Shown here piece by piece: positions 1 to 9,705 of a DNA stretch of 64,000 nt. The notes below the pieces were generated by a model. The model saw only the letters and a list, made by a program, of their open reading frames with translations. It was not told where the DNA came from and did not search any database. This DNA is from Bacteroidota bacterium (lineage in GTDB: Bacteria; Bacteroidota; Bacteroidia; Chitinophagales; Chitinophagaceae). Location of the stretch: positions 46,068 through 110,067 of the forward strand of contig JAFDYF010000051.1 in NCBI GenBank assembly GCA_018267575.1. Direction: 5' to 3'. How positions within the stretch are numbered: the stretch's first letter is position 1; every line of letters begins with the position of its first letter. Both the position numbers and the translations under genes were made by a program.

Positions 1-2135
1 AATATGGCGATTGGCCCATTCTTTATGGGCCTGATTTTACGGATAGGCCACCTACTATCGATAAAGGTCCTTTGTATGTAAAGGGCAAAACGAAATACGA
101 AGTAGCCGGAAAAACCCAAGGGCAGGATTGGGCCAATACCCCTTCTTCCCATTTCTTCCCACGTATGTGGAACAGTAGCAACGATCGTAATGAAATAGAT
201 GTATATAAGCAATATGGTGGGTTGAGTGATGGGGATGTGCCCACCATGGCATCCAATATCAAATACTTTGTTGGGTATCAAGTTTGGGAAATGTATCTGC
301 GTTATTTTTTGTGGAGCTATTCCGGAAAGCAAAATGACCTACAGGGATTTGGTAATGTACGTGATGGCAACGCAATCACGGGAATTCCCTTTATTGATAA
401 TTACTTTTTGGGCGACCAAAGCAAAATGCCAGATAGTATCCATATCAATAATAAGGCCTATAACCGTTTGTTCATGCTGCCATTGATCCTTGGTTTCCTT
501 GGTTTATGGTTTCATTACAATAGGGACAAGAAAGATTTTTTGATCACGTTGATTTTGTTCTTTTTTACGGGTCTGGCCATCGTCATCTATCTGAATCAGG
601 CGGGGCAGCAGCCACGTGAGCGTGATTATGCATTTGCTGGTTCTGAATATGCATTTGCGGTATGGATTGGCTTAGGGGTACTTTGGGTAATGGAAAAATT
701 CCAAAAACTGATCAAAGGGAATATGGGCAATTATGCGGCAGCCGGTCTCTGTTTTTTAGCGGTGCCAGTATTGATGGGGCAGCAGGAATGGAATGATCAT
801 GACCGTAGCAAAAAAACATTGGCTAGGGACCTGGCTATAGATTATCTGGAAAGCTGCCCACCCAATGCCATCTTGTTTTCATTTGGTGATAATGATACCT
901 ACCCACTTTGGTATGCACAGGAAGTGGAGGGCATCCGCCCCGATGTGCGTGTGATGGTCAACAGTTTGTTGGGCACCGATTGGTACATCAACCAACTGCG
1001 TTATAAAATAAACCAGAGTGCTCCCTTTGATGTGATATTTACACCCGAACAAATAGAGGGAAGCCGTCGTGATTATGTTGTGTATAATAAGCTGCCGGGT
1101 TTTGATGATAACAAATACTATAATCTATATGATCTGTTGAAGAATGTGGTAGGCAGCGATGATACCAAATATTCCACCAACCAAACTGAAGATGGCTCTA
1201 CCATCAACTTTTTCCCTGTGAAAAAATTCAGTGTTCCGGTGGATGAGGATTTTGTGAGAAAAAATGGGGTGGTGAACCCGAGCGATAGCGTGGTAAATGA
1301 ACTACAGATAAATCTGTCGAAGGACAAAAACTATCTGTTCAAGAATGATTTGGCCATGTATGCGATTATTGCCGCCAATAAATGGAAGCGTCCCATCTGC
1401 TTTACCTCAACCCAAGAACTGAGCTCACTGGGTCTTGACAAATATGTTAGGTTGAACGGAATGTCTTATCAGTTGGTGCCTGTTGAGAATGGCAATGTGA
1501 ATAATGACCTGGCCTATAAAAATGTGATGGAGCATTTTGCCTATGGGGGCGCAGATAAACAGGGCGTTTATTATGATGAGGAAAACCGCCGTCACCTGAA
1601 CAGCATCCGGTTGGCACATTCTCAAATAGCCATGAGTTTGGTACAGGCAGGGAAAAAAGATTCCGCAATAAAAGTGTTGGAACATTTTGACCAAAATGTG
1701 AGGGAATCCAATTTCCCTTATGGGATGACGAGCAATAGAGGCAATCAACAAAATGCGATCTCTACCAATTTCCTTCAGGCTTGCTATATGGCAGGTGATT
1801 TTACACTTGCCAAAAAAGTAGAAGCTTCCGTGAGAAAAGATCTACAACAACAAATGCGTTATTATAAATCATTGGGCGATGACCCCAATGTGAGCGATGA
1901 GCAAATTGCTACCAATGCTTATATGCTGCTGCAAGGCAAAGGCGGTAGCCTATCCGACCGACAAATGCAGTTTGTGCAGGATATTTTTACTTCCTACCAA
2001 ATGTTGATGCGGATAGGGGAATGGGATAAGCAATACGGCAAAGATGGCAAACAAGCCCCGGGAACGGAGAAGGCGCCTACCATATTGAATGCGCCGCCAC
2101 CGGCCCCACAATCGGATTCTAAAGCAAAAAAATAG
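1..2135 (+). CDS. DUF2723 family membrane protein, 5' end cut off by window
   Basis: The frame is already open at base 3, where codons read YGDWPILYGP, a motif seen in the middle of DUF2723 proteins (PF11028, related to protein O-mannosyltransferases). The TTG at 72 is therefore not the start and the N-terminal half is missing. Counting from base 72, hydrophobic segments lie near residues 133-149, 154-174, 192-209 and 222-237, followed by a soluble region of about 450 residues that begins with an FSFGDNDTYP motif and ends in a Pro/Ala/Lys-rich tail. By family analogy it is an inner-membrane glycosyltransferase with a large extracytoplasmic domain; the substrate is unknown. A hairpin terminator follows. 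Family call confident, function inferred. Confidence 0.85.
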   Translation, partial: YGDWPILYGPDFTDRPPTIDKGPLYVKGKTKYEVAGKTQGQDWANTPSSHFFPRMWNSSNDRNEIDVYKQYGGLSDGDVPTMASNIKYFVGYQVWEMYLRYFLWSYSGKQNDLQGFGNVRDGNAITGIPFIDNYFLGDQSKMPDSIHINNKAYNRLFMLPLILGFLGLWFHYNRDKKDFLITLILFFFTGLAIVIYLNQAGQQPRERDYAFAGSEYAFAVWIGLGVLWVMEKFQKLIKGNMGNYAAAGLCFLAVPVLMGQQEWNDHDRSKKTLARDLAIDYLESCPPNAILFSFGDNDTYPLWYAQEVEGIRPDVRVMVNSLLGTDWYINQLRYKINQSAPFDVIFTPEQIEGSRRDYVVYNKLPGFDDNKYYNLYDLLKNVVGSDDTKYSTNQTEDGSTINFFPVKKFSVPVDEDFVRKNGVVNPSDSVVNELQINLSKDKNYLFKNDLAMYAIIAANKWKRPICFTSTQELSSLGLDKYVRLNGMSYQLVPVENGNVNNDLAYKNVMEHFAYGGADKQGVYYDEENRRHLNSIRLAHSQIAMSLVQAGKKDSAIKVLEHFDQNVRESNFPYGMTSNRGNQQNAISTNFLQACYMAGDFTLAKKVEASVRKDLQQQMRYYKSLGDDPNVSDEQIATNAYMLLQGKGGSLSDRQMQFVQDIFTSYQMLMRIGEWDKQYGKDGKQAPGTEKAPTILNAPPPAPQSDSKAKK

Positions 2136-2139
2136 ATTG

Positions 2140-2172
2140 AACAAGCCCCGGAAATCCTGGGGCCTTGTTTAT
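2140..2172 (+). terminator. Rho-independent-like terminator after the DUF2723 gene
   Basis: An imperfect hairpin (AACAAG-CCCC paired with GGGGCCTTGTT, loop around 2151-2158) starts 5 bases after the stop codon and ends in a short T-rich stretch. Confidence 0.6.
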
Positions 2173-2234
2173 AATACCGATTCTGTTTATATATTAGTCA
2201 AATCTTTTAAGCTAATCAGCTTTGGTTGATGGTT

Positions 2235-2275
2235 ATAGCACATGGTCTGACGGTCTCCGTCAGACCATGTGCTAT
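2235..2275. repeat. Perfect 19-bp inverted repeat with 3-nt loop
   Basis: Bases 2235-2253 are exactly complementary to 2257-2275 around the loop TCT. The core contains GGTCTGACGG / CCGTCAGACC. It sits between two co-directional genes, after a separate terminator, and has no T tract, so it looks more like a dispersed palindromic element than a terminator. Confidence 0.75.
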
Positions 2276-2355
2276 GTATTCCCAGTCCATTTTTAACCCC
2301 AAAACGAAAGCTTAGCCGCATATCATTTCATAACAGCACTAAGTTCAAAATAATC

Positions 2356-2387
2356 TTAACTTCATCAACATATAGTCTGTACGTTTG
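2356..2387 (+). promoter_or_regulatory. Possible promoter of the VWA gene
   Basis: TACGTTTG at 2380-2387 matches the Bacteroidota -7 consensus TAnnTTTG, 13 bases before the ATG at 2401. The -33 region (around 2356) has TTA rather than TTG, so support is partial. Confidence 0.35.
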
Positions 2388-2400
2388 TTAATATTTAATT

Positions 2401-3498
2401 ATGATAGGTTTCCATTTCACCAAATTTGACCCGAACCAAAAAGGCAAATCGAAATTCGATCAATTGCTGGATCTTTTTATGCAACTACTAAGCTATACCA
2501 ATGGCGATGTGGGCGAAGCACTTCAATGGATGAACCAATTGGACAAGGAATATGACCTCACCAACGAAGAATATGGCATGGGCGATTTTATTGATGAGCT
2601 AAAAGACAAAGGGTATATCGATGAAAACAAAGCATCCGGCGAAATAAGCATCACCCCCAAAACAGAACAAGGTATACGGAAGCGTTCATTGGAAGAGATT
2701 TTCGGCAAACTCAAGAAAACCAAACAGGGCAATCATACTACATTTAAACCGGGGCAGGGAGATGAAATGAATCCTGAGACCCGTAGTTTTCAGTTCGGCG
2801 ATTTATTGGAGCAGATTGATTTTACCGAGTCCATCCGAAATGCACAGATCAACCACGGCATTGAAAGTTTTCACATGCAGGAGGATGACCTGAAGATTCG
2901 GGAAACGGATTTCAAATCGCAGACATCCACCGTACTCATGATCGATATTTCGCACTCCATGATCTTATATGGCGAAGACCGTATCACCCCTGCCAAAAAA
3001 GTGGCCATGGCATTGAGCGAACTGATCACCACCAAATACCCCAAGGACACTTTGGACATTGTGGTATTTGGCAATGATGCTTGGCCGGTCGAAATCAAAG
3101 ACCTTCCCTTTTTACAAGTAGGGCCTTATCATACCAATACCGTTGCTGGTCTAGAAATGGCTTTGGATATTTTGAGAAGGAGAAAAAACCAGAACAAACA
3201 GATATTCATGATCACGGATGGGAAGCCTACTTGTCTAAAAATTGGAAAAAAATATTACAAAAACAGTTTTGGTCTGGATAGGAAGATTACCAACCGCTGC
3301 CTTAACTTGGCTGCGCAATGTAAAAAATTAAAGATCCCGATCACTACTTTTATGATTGCTAGTGATCCTTATCTTCAACGTTTTGTGAATGAGTTCACCG
3401 AAACCAACAATGGCAAAGCATTTTTTGCTTCCTTGGATAAGTTGGGCGCATTCATATTTCGTGATTTTGAGAGTGGAAAAAGAAAAACAGTATATTGA
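2401..3498 (+). CDS. VWA domain-containing protein
   Basis: 365 residues. The C-terminal half is a von Willebrand factor A domain with an intact MIDAS: DISHS at about residues 182-186, a Thr near 248 in HTNTVAG, and the Asp of ITDGKPT near 272. The N-terminal 175 residues are acidic/basic and unassigned, and no signal peptide is seen, so it is probably cytoplasmic. The AAA+ ATPase gene that follows (3730) is its likely partner, as in MoxR/VWA and ChlI/ChlD pairs, where the ATPase remodels or inserts metal into a client held by the VWA protein. The client cannot be told from this window. The ATG at 2401 follows a TAnnTTTG box. Confidence 0.9.
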   Translation: MIGFHFTKFDPNQKGKSKFDQLLDLFMQLLSYTNGDVGEALQWMNQLDKEYDLTNEEYGMGDFIDELKDKGYIDENKASGEISITPKTEQGIRKRSLEEIFGKLKKTKQGNHTTFKPGQGDEMNPETRSFQFGDLLEQIDFTESIRNAQINHGIESFHMQEDDLKIRETDFKSQTSTVLMIDISHSMILYGEDRITPAKKVAMALSELITTKYPKDTLDIVVFGNDAWPVEIKDLPFLQVGPYHTNTVAGLEMALDILRRRKNQNKQIFMITDGKPTCLKIGKKYYKNSFGLDRKITNRCLNLAAQCKKLKIPITTFMIASDPYLQRFVNEFTETNNGKAFFASLDKLGAFIFRDFESGKRKTVY

Positions 3499-3729
3499 TG
3501 CATTCATCAGAAAGACTATTTTCATTTTCATTGTTTTAACGATTACTTGTCCTTTCTATTTATAATTTACATCCCATTTATAGTATATTGGATTGTCCTA
3601 AGCGGAATTTAGAATGAAAAGGTTTTTGTGGTATCGGGTAAGGCATCATAAAGGCTGTAAAATAATTTTATTGAAAAGGGAAAGGGTCAACACAATCAAA
3701 CATTGTTATATCAAAACATACATCAAAAG

Positions 3730-5259
3730 ATGAACATCGAAAAAATTAAGACATTAGGTGAATTAAAGAAAGCAGGTTATAAAAGAAGAACCGTTAAAGA
3801 AGAAATTCGGGAGAACCTGATCAAGAAATTGCAGCATAAGGAACCAACATTTACCAATATCATTGGTTATGACGATACCGTGATACCCGATACCGAAAGA
3901 GCATTGCTATCGCGACATAATATTTTGTTCTTGGGTTTGCGCGGTCAGGCCAAAACCAGGATGGCCCGCCAAATGGTTGACCTGATGGATGCGTATATTC
4001 CCTATGTGGCAGGCAGTGAGGTGAACGATGATCCTTTGCACCCCATATCCAAATATGCCAAAGACCTTATTGCGGAAAAAGGAGACAGTACTGAAATTGC
4101 CTGGCTCCACAAAAGCGAACGTTATGGTGAAAAATTGGCCACACCCGATGTGAGCGTGGCCGATTTGATTGGGGATATCGATCCCATCAAAGCAGCCAAC
4201 CTGCGTTTGAATTTTGCAGATGAAAGAGTGATCCATTTTGGTATCATCCCCAAAAGCAATCGAGGGATTTTTGTGATCAATGAAATACCGGATCTGCAAG
4301 CTCGTATTCAGGTAGCGCTTTTCAATATTTTGGAAGAAGGGGATATACAGATTCGTGGTTTCAAATTGCGCATGCCTTTGGATATTTTATTTGTGTTCAC
4401 CGCCAACCCTGAGGATTACACGAACCGCGGCTCTATTGTAACCCCACTGAAGGATCGTATTGAAAGCCAGATATTGACGCATTACCCCAAAAGCATCGAA
4501 AATTCCCTAGCCATTACCGAGCAGGAAGCAGATGTGTTGGACGAGCAAAAAGCCAAAGTAAAAATCAGTGACCTAATAAAACGCTTGATCGAGCAGGTGG
4601 CCTTTGAAGCAAGGGTCAGTGAATTTGTGGACAAAAAAAGCGGTGTATCGGCCCGGCTTACCATTGCGGCTTATGAAAATGCCATCAGTGCGGCAGAACG
4701 CAGGGCCATCGTGAACAAAGAAAAAGAAACCCATGTTTGGATGAGCGATCTGGTGGGTATTATTCCTTCCATAACAGGAAAGATTGAATTGGTATATGAA
4801 GGCGAGCAGGAAGGCCCGTATCAGGTTGCTTTCAACTTGCTGGATAAAGCCATCCGCACCCAATTTGTGAATTATTTTCCCAACCCGGAGCAGTTGAAGA
4901 AAAAAAGAACAGCAGCCACGGCAAAAGAAGATAACCCATTCAAACCCATCACGTCCTGGTTCGATAAGGGAAATCAGATAAACCTCTTTTTCAATACCAA
5001 AGACGAGGAGAAAATACAGCAACTATATAAAGTGGATGGGCTACATTCCCTGATCAAAAAATATTTCAAACATGCCAATGAAAAGGAGACAGCCTTATTG
5101 ATGGAATTTGTGTTGCATGGTTTGGCCTCTTATTCAATGATTAGTAAGAAAATGGTGGAAGGTAGTATCGAGTTCAAAGACCTGATTGGGTCTATGATGA
5201 ACCTGGGCACCGGTTCATTCTCCAGTGGCGTGGAGGATGATGCGGATGATTTTAATTAG
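3730..5259 (+). CDS. AAA+ ATPase of the magnesium chelatase ChlI / MoxR type
   Basis: About 509 residues from the ATG at 3730; the frame is open to 3703 but only with a TTG and nine unconvincing residues. Walker A is GLRGQAKT near residue 70. The Walker B-like segment reads GIFVINEIPDL (N-E instead of D-E), followed by the sensor-type segment VFTANPEDYTNRGSIVTPLKDR, typical of the ChlI/BchI clade. The C-terminal third is helical with an acidic tail. It lies 231 bp after the VWA gene on the same strand, so the two probably form an ATPase/VWA chaperone pair. No other magnesium chelatase or chlorophyll gene is nearby, so a real metal-chelatase role is unlikely. Confidence 0.85.
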   Translation: MNIEKIKTLGELKKAGYKRRTVKEEIRENLIKKLQHKEPTFTNIIGYDDTVIPDTERALLSRHNILFLGLRGQAKTRMARQMVDLMDAYIPYVAGSEVNDDPLHPISKYAKDLIAEKGDSTEIAWLHKSERYGEKLATPDVSVADLIGDIDPIKAANLRLNFADERVIHFGIIPKSNRGIFVINEIPDLQARIQVALFNILEEGDIQIRGFKLRMPLDILFVFTANPEDYTNRGSIVTPLKDRIESQILTHYPKSIENSLAITEQEADVLDEQKAKVKISDLIKRLIEQVAFEARVSEFVDKKSGVSARLTIAAYENAISAAERRAIVNKEKETHVWMSDLVGIIPSITGKIELVYEGEQEGPYQVAFNLLDKAIRTQFVNYFPNPEQLKKKRTAATAKEDNPFKPITSWFDKGNQINLFFNTKDEEKIQQLYKVDGLHSLIKKYFKHANEKETALLMEFVLHGLASYSMISKKMVEGSIEFKDLIGSMMNLGTGSFSSGVEDDADDFN

Positions 5260-5295
5260 TGGAAACCAGTAGTGGAATATACAAATTGGCAAGCA

Positions 5296-6285
5296 TTAAT
5301 ACATCACCACCACATTGAATTTGCCTTCGTCTTCGCCCAAATCGCTGGCGGCCGCATTGCTGATACGGATGGTTAATCCTTCACTTTCCTTCATATCAGG
5401 CAATTGGCCCAACACTTTTGCATAAACGCTTTTTTGGGTGGCGGGTGCAATTACCTTGATGATGGTGCCAACAGGTACATTATTGATCAGTACATAATAT
5501 TTTCCATCGTTCCAGCCACTGGTGCTTTTGAAAGTGCCAGCCAAACCGTTTAATTTATTATTGCCATCGTTGTATTCAGCGGCAAAATAGCCACCATTGA
5601 AACGGTTGGTATTGGATGTTGAATTGGTTCTGGTAAAAATAGGCTTGGCGTTTTCATTGCTCGGCGGGTTGCTAGGTTCTGCCTTTGGTAATTTCTCCAG
5701 TGGCTTTTCCTCTGCTTTGATTGGCTTTACAGGATCGGGCTTTTGTTGAACAGGTTCGGGTTTACTGGACGACAAGATTGCAACATCTGAATTTCTGACC
5801 CCCTCATTGGCCAAATAGGATAAAGAGCTTTTCACTTTCAGGTAACCCACGATTAGTTTCATGCCTTCTTTTATCCCATCTTTTTTTATCCGGTTCCATC
5901 TTTCCAAATTTACAGAGGGCACTCTGTTATATATCGCACTGATGCTGCCCATGGTTTCATTGGCTTCTACCAAATGGTAAACCGGAACAAAGGTTTCGTC
6001 TGCATCCTTTTTCCCATTCTGTGAAAAATTGTTAGCGGTAAGGGGTATCTTCAGTTCTTGACCGATTTTTAAGGAGGCTTCCAAGGTAAGACCATTAAAA
6101 GGAGCCAAGTCTCTAGGGCTAATATTATAAATACGACCCACGCTATACCAATTTTCTTTGGCAACCACGCTGTGCAGCAGGTATGCTTTCCCAGCTTCTT
6201 GGTAAGCAAATAGACTATGGGTTTGCCCTTGGGAAGTCGCAATGAAAATCAGATATAAAAAAAAGGCTGCAAAAATCTTTTTCAT
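5296..6285 (-). CDS. Secreted LysM protein with RlpA-like C-terminal domain
   Basis: 329 residues. Signal peptide at 1-20 ending in SQGQ. Two LysM-like peptidoglycan-binding modules follow: about 36-80 (HSVVAKENWYSVGRIYNIS) and about 103-150 (HLVEANETMGSISAIYNRV). A Pro/Lys/Glu-rich linker runs from about 170 to 215. The C-terminal 100 residues (SGWNDGKYYVLINN, VPVGTIIKVI) resemble the double-psi beta-barrel of RlpA-like proteins. It is likely periplasmic or cell-wall-associated, binding peptidoglycan and possibly cutting or organising it; activity is not proven. It is convergent with the ATPase gene (36 bp apart) and divergent from the lipoprotein at 6757. Confidence 0.8.
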   Translation of the reverse strand: MKKIFAAFFLYLIFIATSQGQTHSLFAYQEAGKAYLLHSVVAKENWYSVGRIYNISPRDLAPFNGLTLEASLKIGQELKIPLTANNFSQNGKKDADETFVPVYHLVEANETMGSISAIYNRVPSVNLERWNRIKKDGIKEGMKLIVGYLKVKSSLSYLANEGVRNSDVAILSSSKPEPVQQKPDPVKPIKAEEKPLEKLPKAEPSNPPSNENAKPIFTRTNSTSNTNRFNGGYFAAEYNDGNNKLNGLAGTFKSTSGWNDGKYYVLINNVPVGTIIKVIAPATQKSVYAKVLGQLPDMKESEGLTIRISNAAASDLGEDEGKFNVVVMY

Positions 6286-6756
6286 TGAATCATATTTCTG
6301 GGTTTCGCCGTTGAAACAAATCTATCGATAAGCAATAACTCGTCAAGGTAATTTGGCTCAGCCAATCCTAAGGCGCAAAGATGCGGAAATATCTTGCAAA
6401 AATTTCATTAAAAAGCTAAAATGGAAGGGGTCTTGTCTATAAACCGCCACAGTCCTGTAAACAAAAATTTTCGTATTATAAATTTTACCCAATTATATCT
6501 ATTGGCGGTTTGATGTTTTTTAAAAATAGCTAATTGGTTGAAAATCATGTATGCGTCCTTTGCCTCCTGCATTAATACTAAACAAAGCCGATTGCCATTT
6601 CAACTGGCGTGGATATGCAGCTAACTCTTTGTGCGGATGGGTAACCGTGCCATGCTAAAGAGAGCCAATCTTATTGGGCTAATATATTTTCCGGTGTTTA
6701 ATTTGCAAATGGGTATTTATTATTTAATTTTAGTATCCAACAAATAAGCCTATTTT
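6286..6756. other. Intergenic region between divergent genes, with a 9-bp inverted repeat
   Basis: 470 bp with no convincing gene. AAACCGCCA at 6441-6449 is exactly complementary to TGGCGGTTT at 6503-6511, a spaced inverted repeat that could be an operator. No clear TAnnTTTG/TTG promoter pair was found for either flanking gene. Confidence 0.5.
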
Positions 6757-7509
6757 ATGAAATTCAACCTATTTTTTATTGCCCTTCTTTCCCTTTTGTT
6801 TATTTTTTCCTGCTCCAAAGAAAAAAGTTACAGTGCGTCTAACAGTACCACAAAATTGAAAATGTATATAGAAGATGCCAGAAATTCCTCGCTGAATTCA
6901 ATCGATACTCAGTATTTGGCGTATGATGCCAACAATAGGATAACTGCGATGACCTCAACACAAGGGAAAGAAGTCTACACCTATACTTCCAACAATCAAT
7001 TTACGCTTGACCTTTATTTGGGTACTACTCTTTCTATTCATGAACTATTTTTTATAAATAGCAATTCTTTGGTAGATAGTACAAGGCAAGATGACCAAGT
7101 TGGCGATACCTCCACAGAAGGTTATTTGTATAATGGTAAACAACTGAGCCGAAAAACCATGTATAACTATACGGCAGCAAATGGCTCTCAGATATACACG
7201 CAGGAGGATTATACTTATGACAGTAATGGGAATTTGGTTAAAGATATTGAATCTGATGGCAGTGGTAATATAAGTATGACCACAACCTATACCTACAATA
7301 ATTATTCTTTCGTCAATTTATTATCACCTGTCTTCCTTCCCATCCAGTCCAAAAACCTGCCAGCCACCATGACCCAAAAGGATGGTTCAGGAGGGCTCAT
7401 TGGGAGTATTGGCTATAGTTATGTTTTTGACAGTAGCAACCGGCTTATCAAAGAAACAGATTTGGCAAACAATGGCGAGACCGTGGTGAAGACCTATTTG
7501 TATTTTTAG
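6757..7509 (+). CDS. Lipoprotein with YD-repeat-like motifs, function unknown
   Basis: 250 residues. The N-terminus is a lipoprotein signal (hydrophobic stretch to residue 18, then FSCSKE with the lipobox Cys at 19), so it is probably anchored in the outer membrane. The mature part has short recurrent Tyr/Asp segments such as LAYDANNRITAM, YTYDSNGNLVKD and YVFDSSNRLIKE, which resemble RHS/YD repeats but are few and widely spaced. Such small lipoproteins are common in Bacteroidota and mostly uncharacterised. It is a single gene, divergent from the LysM gene, with no neighbour that suggests a role. Confidence 0.7.
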   Translation: MKFNLFFIALLSLLFIFSCSKEKSYSASNSTTKLKMYIEDARNSSLNSIDTQYLAYDANNRITAMTSTQGKEVYTYTSNNQFTLDLYLGTTLSIHELFFINSNSLVDSTRQDDQVGDTSTEGYLYNGKQLSRKTMYNYTAANGSQIYTQEDYTYDSNGNLVKDIESDGSGNISMTTTYTYNNYSFVNLLSPVFLPIQSKNLPATMTQKDGSGGLIGSIGYSYVFDSSNRLIKETDLANNGETVVKTYLYF

Positions 7510-7607
7510 AATAAAAATTCTAAACTCGCTTGGTTTGCAGACTGGTTTTATGCCATGCTAATCAAACAAATCAATGACAAACCCGGCGGGAACGCAAGAA
7601 CGCAATA

Positions 7608-7671
7608 AGACCTCACAGGTCTGCAAAATCATTGATGATTTTTGTCATGGTGTTGCAGACCTGTGAGGTCT
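7608..7671. repeat. 19-bp inverted repeat whose arms are themselves palindromic
   Basis: Bases 7608-7626 pair perfectly with 7653-7671. Each arm contains AGACCT-CAC-AGGTCT, itself a palindrome, and the loop contains a third small hairpin (AATCAT/ATGATT). It lies between a plus-strand gene and a minus-strand tRNA, so it could stop transcription from either side, but it lacks a T tract. Confidence 0.7.
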
Positions 7672-7746
7672 GAGGAAACAGAGCCCCGATTGTGTCCCCG
7701 TTTAGTTCTAAAAACTTGAAACCCACGACCAGCGCGGGTTTCAAAG

Positions 7747-7830
7747 TGCGGAAGAGGAGATTCGAACTCCCACAACCTTTCGGTCGCTACCACCTCAAAG
7801 TAGTGCGTCTACCAATTTCGCCACCTCCGC
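7747..7830 (-). tRNA. tRNA-Leu (anticodon GAG)
   Basis: 84 nt class II tRNA. Acceptor stem GCGGAGG pairs with the 3' end before discriminator A. The D-arm includes TTGGTAGACGC, the anticodon stem CTACT/GGTAG carries loop TTGAGGT (GAG), there is a long variable arm, and the T-loop is TTCGAAT. CCA is not encoded. A TATTTTTG box on the minus strand at 7864-7857 could be its -7 element. Confidence 0.93.
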
Positions 7831-7856
7831 ATCTGTTCTTTTTGGTTGGGCGGATG

Positions 7857-7864
7857 CAAAAATA
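7857..7864 (-). promoter_or_regulatory. -7 box upstream of tRNA-Leu
   Basis: On the minus strand TATTTTTG matches TAnnTTTG exactly, 26 bases upstream of the tRNA 5' end. No well-spaced TTG is seen at -33, so it is only a partial promoter match. Confidence 0.4.
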
Positions 7865-7900
7865 ATGTTTTATTGCTTAATCCGGCATCTCTACAACAGA

Positions 7901-9043
7901 TCATTTGCGCAGCACGACACGGAACGTGGTGCCTTTCCCAATCTCCGATTGTTTGATGAAAAGCTCCCCGTTGTGGTATTGTTCAATGATCCGTTTCGAA
8001 AGACTTAGCCCAAGGCCCCATCCTCTTTTTTTGGTGGTAAAGCCAGGCTTGAACACTTTTTGAATGTTGTATTTCGCAATGCCCTTGCCGGTATCGGAGA
8101 GGTCAATAAGCGTTTGTTTCGCTTCTTCCATGATATCGATGTGGATTTCACCCTTCCCCTCCATGGCATCGAGCGCATTTTTCAAAAGGTTTTCGATTAC
8201 CCAATCGAAAAGCGGGGGCGATATCATGGCCATGATGGAAGGCTGCTGATGGGTGTCCACCGAAAAATGCACTTTACCGGTAGCCCTTCTGCGGATATAG
8301 TCGACCATCAACTGCACTTGGGTCACCAGGTCCCTTTCCTCCAATTTGGGTTTGCTACCGATTTTGCCGAAACGGTCTGAAACCAATTTGAGACGGTCCA
8401 CATCTTTCTGTATCTCGTTCACGATTTTTGGGTCGGTATGGTTTTCTTTTAGCATCTCCACCCAACCCTCCAACGAAGAAACCGGGGTGCCCAATTGGTG
8501 CGCTGTTTCCTTGGCCATGCCGGCCCATAATTGGTTCTGGGTGGCCCTATTGCGGACACTGATGGAATAAATGGTAAAAAAGATGAAAAGGGCCACAATG
8601 AAAAGTTGGATCAGTGGAAAATATTTCACCTCCTCCAGCAGCCGGGTATGGCCATAATAATATCGGTTGGCGATATAGGGACTATCGGATAATACGACCA
8701 CCACGGGCGAATGCTCGCTTTGGAAGGATCGCAATTTTTGGTACAGATAATTTTTGTCGTTGGCCGCTTTGGCGGTATCGAGATTTATAAAACCGCTGAT
8801 GCTGTCTTTTTCATTGGTCTCGATGATGGGGATGGATTGTTGTTCATTGCGGATGAGGTTGGGTAGGGTCAGGTCGGGACTGTTGAGTATGGCCTTACTG
8901 GCTGCGACCCATTGCTCCACTTTCTGTTTTTCCTCCAACTGGATTTTTTTGGTGAGGTAACGGGAATAAAAAATAGTGCCGGTGACGATGCCAATGGCCA
9001 GAACTGCCATCAGTGTCCTCCAATTTAGCAAGGGATGAATCAT
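7901..9043 (-). CDS. Membrane sensor histidine kinase
   Basis: 380 residues. There are transmembrane segments at about 10-29 and about 144-166, enclosing a periplasmic sensor region of roughly 110 residues with no recognised domain. The H-box is AKETAHQLGTPVSSLEGW (phospho-acceptor His near 187). The ATPase domain has an N-box NLLKNALDAM, a G1 box DTGKGI and a G2 box GWGLGLSLSKRI. All catalytic motifs look intact. No response regulator is adjacent, so it is an orphan kinase. It is transcribed toward tRNA-Leu with 70 bp between. The signal it senses is unknown. Confidence 0.9.
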   Translation of the reverse strand: MIHPLLNWRTLMAVLAIGIVTGTIFYSRYLTKKIQLEEKQKVEQWVAASKAILNSPDLTLPNLIRNEQQSIPIIETNEKDSISGFINLDTAKAANDKNYLYQKLRSFQSEHSPVVVVLSDSPYIANRYYYGHTRLLEEVKYFPLIQLFIVALFIFFTIYSISVRNRATQNQLWAGMAKETAHQLGTPVSSLEGWVEMLKENHTDPKIVNEIQKDVDRLKLVSDRFGKIGSKPKLEERDLVTQVQLMVDYIRRRATGKVHFSVDTHQQPSIMAMISPPLFDWVIENLLKNALDAMEGKGEIHIDIMEEAKQTLIDLSDTGKGIAKYNIQKVFKPGFTTKKRGWGLGLSLSKRIIEQYHNGELFIKQSEIGKGTTFRVVLRK

Positions 9044-9705
9044 TCCCCGAATTTATAGAATTAACCCTTTGTGGCGACAATTTAAAAGATGGGGACTGAA
9101 CAAAATGGGGAGTACCTGTTTTGGCAAGACCCATTGCACGAAACTCCCTGGCCTAAAAAGGCCTTCAAAAAAAACCACCCCAAGAGACCTCTATATTTTG
9201 GGAGAATCTCAGAAATAAATTATAGGTGTTCATTATCCTTTGTGCAAATAAAGTGGGTTTACAAAATCACATAAACTTGAATTTAATTTTAGATAAACAA
9301 TATAAATGTTTATCATTTTTTTTCAAATTGAATGAGTCCAAAATAGCAATACCTGACATTATTACACAATTAGACCAAAAATCAAGTGGCTGGGTTGGAG
9401 GGGTAGGAGTGAAGGGCATTGAGTTAAACCACATGGAATCGGGCGGGGTAAATAGCGATGTCGTAGCCATGCAAATGGATAAAACCTATGCTAATAAATT
9501 TATTAAATTGCAGTCAAAACCATCTATTGAATATTGATATGCCTGTCAATTTATTTAGTAACTAATATTATATATAAATTGGTTGGTTTTAAAATTTATA
9601 TGATTAATTAACTTTAGTTTTTATTTATAAATTATATCCCCATTTTTGTATCTATTTTGAATTTTATAAGCCAATCGCATTCTGTAATCATAAAAATATA
9701 ATTTG
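9044..9705. other. Intergenic region, possible decayed coding remnant
   Basis: About 660 AT-rich bases between divergent genes. A frame open from 9226 to 9537 on the plus strand encodes a protein-like stretch near its end (SGWVGGVGVKGIELNHMESG), but the only starts are a GTG at 9226 or late internal Mets, and the first third is low-complexity. No promoter was identified. It is treated as non-coding or a gene remnant. Confidence 0.4.

Noticed and set aside
3730..5259. Reading the AAA+ ATPase as a true magnesium chelatase subunit
   Set aside because: No ChlH, ChlD with a chelatase N-terminus or tetrapyrrole genes are nearby; the ATPase/VWA pair better fits a MoxR-type chaperone.
9226..9537. 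Short plus-strand frame with a protein-like stretch
   Set aside because: The GTG start is poor, the first third is low-complexity and no family was recognised. It is kept as a possible remnant only.
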